A stretch of 64,000 nucleotides of DNA from Verrucomicrobiaceae bacterium. GTDB lineage: Bacteria; Verrucomicrobiota; Verrucomicrobiia; Verrucomicrobiales; Verrucomicrobiaceae. Below the pieces are notes generated by a model. It did no database searches, was not told where the DNA came from, and saw only the letters and a program-made list of their open reading frames with translations. The stretch's first letter is position 1; each line of letters opens with the position of its first letter. Both the position numbers and the translations under genes were made by a program. Positions 19,471-27,436 of the stretch are shown here, piece by piece. The DNA is taken from NCBI GenBank assembly GCA_027486585.1, contig JAIXOU010000101.1, positions 21,134 to 85,133 of the forward strand. Reading direction: 5' to 3'.

Positions 19471-19487
19471 CTTGGCATCTGGCCAAG
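19471..19487 (+). terminator. Short hairpin after the DUF1501 gene
   Basis: CTTGGC-atctg-GCCAAG forms a perfect 6-bp stem with a 5-base loop, 24 bp after the DUF1501 stop codon and before tRNA-Ser. It lacks a run of T residues, so it is only a possible transcription end or a processing site. Confidence 0.35.
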
Positions 19488-19524
19488 TCTGAGTGTATGG
19501 AATGGGTTCGTAACCCAAGCATCT

Positions 19525-19614
19525 GGAGAGGTGGTCGAGTGGTTTATGGCTTCAGTCTTGAAAACTGACGTGGTCGAAAGGCCACCGTGGGTTCGAATCC
19601 CACCCTCTCCACCA
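19525..19614 (+). tRNA. tRNA-Ser(UGA)
   Basis: The acceptor stem GGAGAGG pairs with CCTCTCC, followed by A and an encoded CCA. The anticodon stem TCAGT/ACTGA encloses the loop CTTGAAA, with anticodon TGA at 19559-19561. A long variable arm (about GTGGTCGAAAGGCCAC) and the T-loop GTTCGAATCC make it a class II serine tRNA. The discriminator appears to be A rather than the common G. It decodes UCA and other UCN codons. Confidence 0.95.
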
Positions 19615-19679
19615 TTCTTCGCTGACGTTAGGAAGCGAAGAATGCCCTCCGAAGCTCGCAGAGCGAAGGATGGGCTTTT
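19613..19679 (+). terminator. Two consecutive hairpins after tRNA-Ser, the second ending in TTTT
   Basis: First hairpin: CATTCTTCGCT at 19613-19623 pairs perfectly with AGCGAAGAATG at 19634-19644 (11 bp). It begins inside the encoded CCA. Second hairpin: GCCC at 19644-19647 pairs with GGGC at 19672-19675, with inner CC/GG and GCTC/GAGC pairs, followed by TTTT. The second looks like an intrinsic terminator. The quasi-repeated GCGAAGaATG and GCGAAGgATG pieces suggest a dispersed palindromic repeat. Confidence 0.6.
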
Positions 19680-19737
19680 ACCCTTTACCGCCCAGCTTCG
19701 AATGGCACGCCATTTTTGAAGAACGCACTTGGCTCAG

Positions 19738-20040
19738 TCACTCCAGAACCCTGTTGCGCCAGTAGTCAGGTCGTCTCTTTTCGTGCATCACCGCGTAAAT
19801 GCAGACAAATTGAGCCGCTTCGTCAAAGCTGTAATAGAGGCGGAAGGGGAATTTTTTGAGCCGACAGATTCGAATCGCATCATCTACGAGCTGGTAGCGC
19901 AGAGGGTCGGCTAAAATGTTGTTCACAGCAGCGCGAACGGCGTTTACAAAACGGTCGCCAGCAAAAATACTGCGGTCTTCATACCAGTGCGAGGCGTCGC
20001 GGAATTCCTCGCGGGCTTCGGGATGAAAATCAAAGGTCAT
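19738..20040 (-). CDS. ParE/RelE-family toxin
   Basis: A 100-residue toxin of the ParE/RelE superfamily. Features are the start MTFDFHPEAREEFRDASHWY, then FVNAVRAAVNNILADPLRY, the core IRICRLKKFPFRLYYSFDE, and the end VCIYAVMHEKRRPDYWRNR. ParE-like proteins poison gyrase and RelE-like ones cleave mRNA at the ribosome; which applies is not clear here. Its start overlaps the antitoxin stop by 4 bp (ATGA), the normal arrangement of an addiction module. The pair sits just after tRNA-Ser, a frequent insertion site for accessory DNA. Confidence 0.88.
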   Translation of the reverse strand: MTFDFHPEAREEFRDASHWYEDRSIFAGDRFVNAVRAAVNNILADPLRYQLVDDAIRICRLKKFPFRLYYSFDEAAQFVCIYAVMHEKRRPDYWRNRVLE

Positions 20041-20276
20041 GCATAGCGCCGTGATGCTAGCGACTGCTCAATCTCATGAAACACCTGTTCTCCTGGAATG
20101 GTTTTCACGGTGCCTGTTTTGATTTCCTTGATGCGGCGGTTCACTTCGTTAACCTGATCTGCTTCTAGAGAGGGTTCGCTCTGGATGGTCGGGATGAGAC
20201 GCTCAATCAGTTGCAGTCTGTTATCGTCTGATAAAGAAAGCGCTTCATCAAAGAGTGAGTCCAAGGTGGCAATCAT
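20037..20276 (-). CDS. Addiction-module antitoxin (PF09720-type)
   Basis: A 79-residue protein matching the short unstable antitoxin family that pairs with ParE/RelE toxins. A helical N-terminus (LDSLFDEALSLSDDNRLQLI) is followed by ERLIPTIQSEPSLEADQVNE, a conserved NRRIKEIKTGTVKTIPGEQV segment and a short basic end. It is the first gene of the operon, so antitoxin is made before toxin. It likely binds its own promoter just upstream of 20276, but no clear operator palindrome is evident there. Confidence 0.87.
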   Translation of the reverse strand: MIATLDSLFDEALSLSDDNRLQLIERLIPTIQSEPSLEADQVNEVNRRIKEIKTGTVKTIPGEQVFHEIEQSLASRRYA

Positions 20277-20332
20277 AGCCGAATTGTATCTTTTCTTCTA
20301 GATCAGACAAGTTGTGAATTTGCTGCATCGAT

Positions 20333-21433
20333 TCACCCCCGAATCTCGGAGATCACTTCGCGTAAATGGTCTTCGGTGACCTCGTTGCTGACGTGGGCGC
20401 TACCCAGGGCGCTGAGGAGAACGAAGCGGATTTTGCCGTGCTCAAATTTTTTGTCCATGCGGGCGATACGAAGGAGTTCTTCGGTTTCAAAACTGGCGGA
20501 TAGCTGGACGGGTAAATCAAAGCGACGCTGGAGGTCGAGGATGCGGTCGGCATCTGTGGTGGTTAGCTTGGAAAGCTTGACGGAAAGCAGCGCAGCAGCG
20601 CGGAGTCCCAGCGAAATGGCTTCTCCGTGCAGGAGGACTCCATAGCCAGCGGCGGCTTCGATGGCGTGACCGAGGGTGTGGCCAAAGTTGAGCAACGCGC
20701 GGATGCCCAATGTTTCATACTCGTCGGCCTCCACGATGGCGGCTTTGATGGCGATGTTCCAGCGGATGAGGTCGGCTAGGTCGCCGCTGCCAGAGGCGAC
20801 TTGATCAATGAGGGGCAGCATGGAGGCATCTCGGATGCAGGCGTGTTTGATGATCTCGGCAAAACCTTCATTCCACTCGCGTTTGTGCAGGCTGGAAAGG
20901 GTGGCGATGTCGGCGATGACGTGGGCGGGTTGATGGAAGTTACCGACCATGTTTTTAGCGTCGGGCAGATTGACACCAGTTTTACCGCCGACGCTGCTGT
21001 CCACTTGAGAGAGCACTGTTGTAGGTACTTGGATGTAGGGGATGCCGCGTTGATAGATGCTGGCGCAAAAGCCGCCGAGATCGCCAATAACGCCGCCACC
21101 GAGAGCCACAGCGAAGCTTTTACGATCCAATCCTGCGCGTGCCATTTCGCTGAGAACCGTCTGACTGGAAAGCAAGGATTTGCTGGCTTCTCCAGCGGGC
21201 ACGGTGATGAGGACGGGCTTTTTGCCTGCTGCTTTGAGACTTTCCAGAGCGGTCTCGGCATACAGAGGGCCGACATTGGAGTCCGTGATGACGGCGCAGG
21301 TGGAGCTTTTGGTTAGAATTTGATTGGCGATAGAGCCCAGATTTTGCAGCAATCCATGGCCTATATCCACGCGGTAGCTGCGAGTTCCTAGATTGACGGG
21401 GACGGTGTAAGCGGGCGTGATGAGGTCAGACAT
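20333..21433 (-). CDS. aroB: 3-dehydroquinate synthase
   Basis: Second step of the shikimate pathway, converting DAHP to 3-dehydroquinate with NAD and a divalent metal. Landmarks are AVITDSNVGPLYA, VPAGEASKS, ALGGGVIGDLGGFCAS, VPTTVLSQVDSSVGGKTGVN, EGFAEIIKHACI and ALLNFGHTLGHAIEA. These carry the NAD-binding loop, the Lys/Asn active site and the metal His residues. The 366-residue form starting at MSDLITPAYTV is preferred. The open frame runs 20 codons further upstream, but that part is unlike the family. It overlaps the end of miaA by 46 bp. Confidence 0.97.
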   Translation of the reverse strand: MSDLITPAYTVPVNLGTRSYRVDIGHGLLQNLGSIANQILTKSSTCAVITDSNVGPLYAETALESLKAAGKKPVLITVPAGEASKSLLSSQTVLSEMARAGLDRKSFAVALGGGVIGDLGGFCASIYQRGIPYIQVPTTVLSQVDSSVGGKTGVNLPDAKNMVGNFHQPAHVIADIATLSSLHKREWNEGFAEIIKHACIRDASMLPLIDQVASGSGDLADLIRWNIAIKAAIVEADEYETLGIRALLNFGHTLGHAIEAAAGYGVLLHGEAISLGLRAAALLSVKLSKLTTTDADRILDLQRRFDLPVQLSASFETEELLRIARMDKKFEHGKIRFVLLSALGSAHVSNEVTEDHLREVISEIRG

Positions 21434-22350
21434 GGAAAGAGATCGATGAGTTGGCTGGTGATGGATTCTGCCGCTGGGTTGGAATCGAGGCAAATCGTTT
21501 GCAGCCAGCGTTCACGTTTGAACCAGGTGCTTTGACGTTTGGCGTAGCGGCGGGTGGCCTGTTGCATGGCGCTGATGGCATCTGGCAGTGAAAGTGTTCC
21601 AGCTAAATGGGCATGCATTTCTTTGAGGCCGATGGCTTTTTCAAAGGGGACTTCCGGCTGCCATACTGCGTCTGGTTGCCTGGAGCGGAGTGCGTTGTAA
21701 GCGCTGATTTCTGCCAACAGACCCGCGGCGATCATGTCATGCACGCGCTGATCGGTGCGGTCATACAGCGCCTCGCGCGGCCACTGAAGAAGCACGCCTT
21801 GTCCTGCAGGTTCAGTTTCGGCAAAGTTCTGGCGCAAAGCAGACTGTGGCTGGCCCGTGAGTAAGCAGATTTCCAGCGCCCGCTGGACATAGCGTGGGTT
21901 GGATAAAGGGACGTTTTCGCTGGCTGCAGGGTCCAAGGCGAGGAGCTGGGTGACCATGGCGTCTAGCGTCAGGGCATTGAGTTCAGCCCGTAGCTGCGGA
22001 TCTCCGCGTGGTAGGTCGGCGAGTCCGTGGGACAGAGCTTTGATGTAGAGCCCTGAGCCGCCGACGATGATGGGCCATTTGCCACGTGCGGCAATGTCGG
22101 CAATCACAGGGAGCGCCAGCTCTCGGTAGCGCTGGGCATCGCAGTTTTCACTGGGTGGTAAAGCACTGTAAAGATGATGAGGCACTCGGGCGAGGTCCTC
22201 TGCGCATGGCTTGGCGGTCAGTAGATCCAGTCCGCTGTAGAGCTGAAAGGCATCTCCATTGACGATCTCTCCGCCGATCTTCTCAGCCAGCGCGATGGCG
22301 ATGGCTGATTTGCCTGAGGCGGTGGGGCCTGTGATGAAGAAGGGCAGCAT
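21388..22350 (-). CDS. miaA: tRNA dimethylallyltransferase
   Basis: Adds a dimethylallyl group to A37 of tRNAs that read codons beginning with U, including the nearby tRNA-Ser(UGA). The P-loop GPTASGKSA is at residues 8-16. NGDAFQLYSGLDLLTAKP matches the DSxQxY region with Ala in place of the usual Ser. VGGSGLYIKAL, NPRYVQRALEI and RRYAKRQSTWFKRE are family hallmarks. At 320 residues it is normal. The last 15 codons overlap the aroB start, so translation may be coupled. The thioredoxin-like gene diverges from it. Confidence 0.95.
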   Translation of the reverse strand: MLPFFITGPTASGKSAIAIALAEKIGGEIVNGDAFQLYSGLDLLTAKPCAEDLARVPHHLYSALPPSENCDAQRYRELALPVIADIAARGKWPIIVGGSGLYIKALSHGLADLPRGDPQLRAELNALTLDAMVTQLLALDPAASENVPLSNPRYVQRALEICLLTGQPQSALRQNFAETEPAGQGVLLQWPREALYDRTDQRVHDMIAAGLLAEISAYNALRSRQPDAVWQPEVPFEKAIGLKEMHAHLAGTLSLPDAISAMQQATRRYAKRQSTWFKRERWLQTICLDSNPAAESITSQLIDLFPCLTSSRPLTPSPSI

Positions 22351-22416
22351 GAGGTGATGAGAATATCTAGACTGAAGCTCGACAGGTTGCCAGTACCGCG
22401 CACGTTCTCAACAGTC

Positions 22417-23334
22417 ATGAAACGAACCGCCCTTTTTCTCACAGTCTTTGCTCTGCTCCAAGTTACCGAGGCGCAGGAAGTCGCTAAGCCATCTCAAGAG
22501 ATGATGCAGCGTCTCTTTAATCCCAACGCTACGAACGAAGAGCTGGTGGCCGCGACGAAGGAGGCCAGTAAGGCTGGGGTGCCGCGTCAGCAGATCCTAG
22601 AGGCCAAGCTAATTTGGGGTTTGCGCAAACAGGATGCTGATTGGTTGATGAAAATTCTTCCAGAATTGAAGGTGCTGGCAGAGAATTTTGACCCGGCTCA
22701 ATCGGCGGGCATCAAGTCAGCAGACGATATCCGTGCCTTTATCGAGTTTACCCAGGGTATGGTTGCTAAGGCGAAGAAGGATGAAGCTGGCTACAAAAAA
22801 CACATGCAGGAGGCCTTTTGGCTGAGTCCGAGCCAAGCGCCAGTGTTTGCGCAGGCCATCGAAACGGATCGCCGTGAGGCTAAGATGGCGACGATGAAAC
22901 TGGATCTGAAATTGGCACTGGTCACGTCTGGTGGCGAGGCCACGACACTGGCGGATCAGTTGGTGGGTAAAAAGGCTGTCTTGCTGGATTTCTGGGCTTC
23001 ATGGTGCGGCCCTTGTATGCAACTGATGCCTGAGCTCAAAAAGAAAGCCGAGCATTTGACCAAGCACGGCATCGTGGTGGCGGGCATGAATAAAGATGAT
23101 GAAAAAGCGGAGTCTGTGGCGGAGAAAGTGCGCACGGAGCAGGACATCGAGTTTCCGTGGCTGATCGAGCCGATGGAGCGTCCATTCAGCAAGCTTCTGG
23201 AGATCGATAGCATCCCGCGCATGATCCTTGTCGGTCCCGATGGCAAGGTGCTCTTCAATGGCCATCCCCAAGATCCAGGTCTCTGGACCGCTCTGCAAAA
23301 ACTTGATCCTGAGATTAAGGCACCTGGTGCCTAA
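22417..23334 (+). CDS. Exported thioredoxin-like (TlpA/ResA family) protein
   Basis: A 305-residue protein with signal peptide KRTALFLTVFALLQVTEAQ. A helical region of unknown role (about 25-165) is followed by a C-terminal thioredoxin domain containing LLDFWASWCGPCMQLMPELK. The CGPC active site is near residue 203. MILVGPDGKVLFNG near the end fits the cis-Pro/beta region. It is probably a periplasmic disulfide reductase or oxidase. The chosen ATG gives a clean signal, while the frame opens 21 codons earlier. It converges on the VanZ-like gene with 6 bp between stops. Confidence 0.87.
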   Translation: MKRTALFLTVFALLQVTEAQEVAKPSQEMMQRLFNPNATNEELVAATKEASKAGVPRQQILEAKLIWGLRKQDADWLMKILPELKVLAENFDPAQSAGIKSADDIRAFIEFTQGMVAKAKKDEAGYKKHMQEAFWLSPSQAPVFAQAIETDRREAKMATMKLDLKLALVTSGGEATTLADQLVGKKAVLLDFWASWCGPCMQLMPELKKKAEHLTKHGIVVAGMNKDDEKAESVAEKVRTEQDIEFPWLIEPMERPFSKLLEIDSIPRMILVGPDGKVLFNGHPQDPGLWTALQKLDPEIKAPGA

Positions 23335-23340
23335 GTTCAC

Positions 23341-24264
23341 CTATTGATCAATTTGCGGCGTCGCTGCATCTTCACGCTCTAAAAGACGCAGTTGATGAAT
23401 GTTCAGGCGCGCCGTGGGGTTTCCAGCGGCTAAAAAAACAACCAGTTGGTGCACATTTTGGGGTGGCTGAGAAGGTGGCCATTGGATTTGTATTCTGTGG
23501 CGACCCGGCAACATTTGCCCACCTGCTCGGAGACGCGGCCCGTCTTTATGATTGAGATCGATGCGGACCCCTATTTCAACGGATTCTGCTGCTTCCAGTG
23601 TCCCATCCAATTCCAACCGGTCAAATCGAGTCCAGTCATGGTTTCGGGCATCTAGATGCGCGCTAGCCGCAGTTTGACTGGTTCGTTCCAAAATCATCTG
23701 GCCATGCTGGCTGCGCGGCTGAAAAGCGGGATTTAAGGCTGGCTCAATAGTCCAAAAAAAGCCTCCTAATTTCTCATTGAAGTTTGTTAGGATTGGAAAG
23801 CATTTGTCTGCTGCTCTGTGAGCCATCATCACTTTGACGGTCCATCCTACGGGAGGTGCTAGAAGGCACGTCAGTGCCAGAGTGCGTAAAATTAAACGCC
23901 ACCCCATTGGTTGGAGCAAGATGGCTAAACCCCAGAGGGTGCCGGCGACAATTCCGACCATGTCCCACATGAAGTCACCCATGTCTGCAGTCCGGTGAAA
24001 CCAGGGTTGCACGAGTTCAATCATGGCGGCAAGGCCGATGGCAGAAAAGGCCGCCGCGAGGATGCTAATATACTTGGCTTTTTGAGAGTTGAAAAAGCCG
24101 ATCAATGCAACACAACAAATTCCCATCAGTGGGCTGTGCATGCGGTTGAGGAGTTCCCCGCGCCAGCCTGAGGACCATCCTGTTGGCAGAGGTAATAGTA
24201 GAGTCGAGGTAATCCCGACAAAAAGACAGGCCGCCATCAACGGGTGCTGGAATAGACGCTTCAA
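23341..24264 (-). CDS. VanZ-like membrane protein fused to a beta-sandwich domain
   Basis: The first 130 residues form a VanZ-like membrane domain with four to five helices. GLAAMIELVQPWFHRTADMG followed by DFMWDMVG is the family signature. About 160 further residues, after another hydrophobic segment, look like an extracytoplasmic beta-sandwich of carbohydrate-binding type (DRLELDGTLEAAESVEIGVR, GRHRIQIQWP). VanZ proteins affect teicoplanin susceptibility in enterococci, but the role of the broad family is unknown. It lies beside the polysaccharide locus and may take part in envelope glycan handling, which is inference. Confidence 0.75.
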   Translation of the reverse strand: MKRLFQHPLMAACLFVGITSTLLLPLPTGWSSGWRGELLNRMHSPLMGICCVALIGFFNSQKAKYISILAAAFSAIGLAAMIELVQPWFHRTADMGDFMWDMVGIVAGTLWGLAILLQPMGWRLILRTLALTCLLAPPVGWTVKVMMAHRAADKCFPILTNFNEKLGGFFWTIEPALNPAFQPRSQHGQMILERTSQTAASAHLDARNHDWTRFDRLELDGTLEAAESVEIGVRIDLNHKDGPRLRAGGQMLPGRHRIQIQWPPSQPPQNVHQLVVFLAAGNPTARLNIHQLRLLEREDAATPQIDQ

Positions 24265-24333
24265 GAAAGGCGTGAAACTAGAGAGTGCTTCAGGGTAACC
24301 GTGAGGGGCACGGCTTGTAAAATGGCGGAAGTT

Positions 24334-25635
24334 TTACCAGCAAATGCCCTCATACTGCCACGGCAGGGAACTCAGTTCTCTCCAGCCATTGACATCGATC
24401 ACGATCTGATCGGGTCGTGCCAACTTTTTCAGGGCTTCGAAAGCGACACATTTTTGGGAGACCACGATGACCTCACTGTCCTCCATCACATCCATTAGGT
24501 CTTGCTTCAAAAGCTGTGCCAAATGCGGCATACGGGCTTGGATTTGCTGTTCGTTAGCACCGATCAGTCGGGAAAGATTGAGATGTGGATCATAAATACG
24601 CAGTTCATAACCTCGGCCGATGAGCGTCTCTGCCGCAGCAACAAGAGGACTGCCGCGCAAGTCGTCTGTGTTTGCTTTGAAGGCGAGTCCAAGAAAGCCA
24701 ATACGACGCTTTTCCTTTTTTTCGATTAAGCTGACGAAGAGTTCTTGATGTGCGGCATTGGTAGTCGCGGTATTTTCCAGCAGTGGCAGGCTGAGATTCT
24801 GCTGACGAGCAAAAGACTTCAGCGCCGAGACATCCTTTGGCAGACAAGAACCACCAAAGGGGTTGCCTGGTTTCATGTAGTAACTGGAGATGTTAAGTCT
24901 CGTATCAGCGCACAGTACGTCCATGACTCGGGTGCCATCCTCGCCCAAATGCTTGCAGAGGCGACCAATCTCATTGGCAAAGCCCACTTTCAAGGCATGG
25001 AAGTAGTTGCAGGAATACTTGATCATTTCTGCGCCCTCCCAAGCTAAGATGGAAGGTTGACCACCCATGATTTCGGAGACTTCAGCATCTGCTGGTGCGC
25101 CACCATCGTGAGTGCCGATGACCACCAGAGAGGGATCACGGAAGTCCTTCACAGCCGTCCCTTCCCTTAGAAATTCTGGGCAATAATAGACACGCACCTG
25201 ACCTGATGCCAAGAGGTCTGCCAGTAAGCTTGTGACCAAGGCGCGTGTGCTACCTGGCAGCATGGTGCTGCGATAGAGTAGGATATGGGTTTTCTTCGAT
25301 TCTCGGATGGCCTCAACAATCTGAGCCGTGACCTTGCGGACAAACTCGAGATTGAGCGTGCCTGACGGTTGCGATGGCGTGCCCACACACACAATGCTGA
25401 CTTCCGTCGTCTCCACAGCTTGTCGGACGTCCAGGGTAGCACCCAGGCGATTGTTCGCAGTCGCCTTCATGAGAAGATCATCCACCTCGGGTTCGATAAT
25501 GGGTGACTGGCCACGGCCAAAAGCCTCTACCTTGGCCGCATGCATATCCACACCAATAAGGCGGTGGCCTTTCTCTGCTAAACACGCGGAAGTAACGGCA
25601 CCGACGTAGCCAAGGCCAAAAACTGAAATATTCAT
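24334..25635 (-). CDS. GDP-mannose/UDP-glucose 6-dehydrogenase (AlgD-like)
   Basis: NAD-dependent four-electron oxidation of a nucleotide sugar to the uronic acid, supplying building blocks for acidic polysaccharide. Features are the Rossmann motif FGLGYVGAVTSACLAEKGH, PIIEPEVDDLL, CVGTPSQPSG, catalytic Cys in NPFGGSCLPKDVSAL, and FKANTDDLRGSPLV. MIKYSCNYFHALKVGFANEI and LNISSYYMKPG resemble AlgD, which favours GDP-mannose. The distinction from UDP-glucose enzymes is not certain by eye. It is 433 residues long and lies 80 bp after the ArnT-like gene on the same strand. A decayed copy of its first codons exists at 63.6-63.75 kb. Confidence 0.9.
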   Translation of the reverse strand: MNISVFGLGYVGAVTSACLAEKGHRLIGVDMHAAKVEAFGRGQSPIIEPEVDDLLMKATANNRLGATLDVRQAVETTEVSIVCVGTPSQPSGTLNLEFVRKVTAQIVEAIRESKKTHILLYRSTMLPGSTRALVTSLLADLLASGQVRVYYCPEFLREGTAVKDFRDPSLVVIGTHDGGAPADAEVSEIMGGQPSILAWEGAEMIKYSCNYFHALKVGFANEIGRLCKHLGEDGTRVMDVLCADTRLNISSYYMKPGNPFGGSCLPKDVSALKSFARQQNLSLPLLENTATTNAAHQELFVSLIEKKEKRRIGFLGLAFKANTDDLRGSPLVAAAETLIGRGYELRIYDPHLNLSRLIGANEQQIQARMPHLAQLLKQDLMDVMEDSEVIVVSQKCVAFEALKKLARPDQIVIDVNGWRELSSLPWQYEGICW

Positions 25636-25715
25636 GAATGGGATTGTAAGAGGGGGTGAAGGATGTCTCTCATGCAGGAGGATGTGGAGTCAAATGATGC
25701 CACCAGAGCGCTCGA

Positions 25716-27311
25716 TTAATGGCTCGGATTGGCTGAATCCGTGGTCTTTCGCTGATACACGAGGAGCCTGCCTGTTTCTGCAGGCCGACGAGTGATTGGC
25801 TGATCAATCTGAAGTTGCCAACGACTTTCTGCCGATTGCAGCGCCTGCAGTAAAAGACGTTCGTGCGGCGATTGTCGTTTTGGCGGCACCGAGAGATCCA
25901 CAAAGACCCGTGACACCTGAACTTTGTCGAGATGCTCAAGCAACTCTCCTACTTGAGTGAATGCTTGTTTGTAATTCCGTCCCATCCAGTCGCTCGAGCC
26001 GAGTTCTTTGCTGCCTCTGTAAATGCGCAGCAGGGCAGGGGAGCGCTGCAGGCAGTGGAAGGTCGCTGCTGCAATAATGGCACCTTCTCCCCTAGGGTCG
26101 GAAGCAACCAGCCAGTTTCTTTTTGGGTCTCCGATCTTGGGCATTCCTGATTTTATAACAGCGGTCGTGAATCCTAGAACTTCCTTTTGCGGAACGCCGT
26201 CACGAATTAGCGGAACACAAATAAAGACTGCTAGGAGCAAAGGTTTACCAATATGGGAAGTGCGGCTAGGCCAAGGAATGGCGTTCATTCCATAGGCGGC
26301 AATGATGACGACCACGGGAACGAGGGTGAGCATGTATCGAGTGCTTAGCCCAACTGGAACAAGTAAGAGTACGGCGATCACCCCAATTGCCATGCCTGTC
26401 AATGAGGCGGCTTCAAAGCTGAGGATCTTCTGTTTGTATCCTGCTTTGATTCCATAAATGAGACCCATGACGGTTAGTATGGTGAGAGGCCAGCCAAACA
26501 ACTCTGGCATAGCTTTTAGGTGATAGGGGACCGCTTCCAGGAAATACTGTATCGGGGAAAGTTGTGTCATTCCCTCCTTGGAAATCTTGGTGGAATAAAG
26601 CATCCAGGGTCCTGCTAATACTGCTACAGGCAGTGCCGCGCACCACCAAGATGGAGATAGCAACAGTCGCCATTGTCGGGCAAGGAGAGTGCTGAGTGGT
26701 GGCAGTAAGCATAGCCCGACACCTGATCCTTTGGTTAAAATGGCGCCTGCCGCCACGCATCCCCAGAGCAGCGATCGGCGCATAGAAGGTGCTCGGAGGA
26801 ATCCTGCCCAAAGCAATGCCGCCCAAAGGCAAAAAACGGCAAAGAGAATGTCAGACATCACGTGTAGCGTCAATTTAAGTGCCACAGGTATTGCCATGGT
26901 GCTGAGTCCTGCGAGCAAGGCCAGTCCTGGGGACAACAAACGGCGGCCCATGAGATATGTAAGGGCGGATAATGAGGCTAGAAAAAACGCCTGAAGAACC
27001 AACAGAACACTGACTTCCGGCAGGGCCATCAAAAAGGGTGCCGCCAACACATAATACAGCGGCGGATAATGTCCCAGCGCCACTCGTGGGAAGTCCGCAT
27101 AGTATGTTTTGGCGAACTGCATCGGCTGTTGGCCCAGTCCCTCTGTCACATAATCGCTCACCATCAGAGCGGTCACTGCATGTGCCGCCTCATCAGGGTC
27201 CCCTCCGAGGTCTGAAGAAAAACCTCCGCGTGCCATAATAAAGCCGCAACTGGCAACAAACCCCACGATGAAGATGAGAATGGCATGGAGAGTATCGCTT
27301 CGTGCTGGCAT
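25716..27311 (-). CDS. Membrane GT-C glycosyltransferase (ArnT/PMT-like)
   Basis: A 531-residue polytopic protein with about eleven hydrophobic helices. The first periplasmic loop contains DLGGDPDEAAHAVTALM, where acidic residues after helix 1 are the catalytic hallmark of GT-C enzymes. It presumably transfers a sugar from a polyprenyl-phosphate donor to a glycan or lipid at the periplasmic face. The soluble C-terminal part (RGEGAIIAAATFHCLQRSPA, VFVDLSVPPKRQS) fits the family. Donor and acceptor are unknown. It diverges from the acyltransferase gene and precedes the dehydrogenase. A piece of its 3' end survives as a relic near 63.85 kb. Confidence 0.85.
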   Translation of the reverse strand: MPARSDTLHAILIFIVGFVASCGFIMARGGFSSDLGGDPDEAAHAVTALMVSDYVTEGLGQQPMQFAKTYYADFPRVALGHYPPLYYVLAAPFLMALPEVSVLLVLQAFFLASLSALTYLMGRRLLSPGLALLAGLSTMAIPVALKLTLHVMSDILFAVFCLWAALLWAGFLRAPSMRRSLLWGCVAAGAILTKGSGVGLCLLPPLSTLLARQWRLLLSPSWWCAALPVAVLAGPWMLYSTKISKEGMTQLSPIQYFLEAVPYHLKAMPELFGWPLTILTVMGLIYGIKAGYKQKILSFEAASLTGMAIGVIAVLLLVPVGLSTRYMLTLVPVVVIIAAYGMNAIPWPSRTSHIGKPLLLAVFICVPLIRDGVPQKEVLGFTTAVIKSGMPKIGDPKRNWLVASDPRGEGAIIAAATFHCLQRSPALLRIYRGSKELGSSDWMGRNYKQAFTQVGELLEHLDKVQVSRVFVDLSVPPKRQSPHERLLLQALQSAESRWQLQIDQPITRRPAETGRLLVYQRKTTDSANPSH

Positions 27312-27436
27312 GGGCTATTTTGTGCAAATCTGCATTCCACAGTTATTTACGGCCTTCACGCTTTATCAAGCTAAGAACACGTGAGTCTAATTTTGGAGAG
27401 AAATACTTTGCAGGCGCTGGACGAGTTCCCAAAAGG

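Noticed and set aside
19531..19719. Open frame covering tRNA-Ser.
   Set aside because: It lies over the tRNA and its palindromes, and the codons reflect tRNA structure only.
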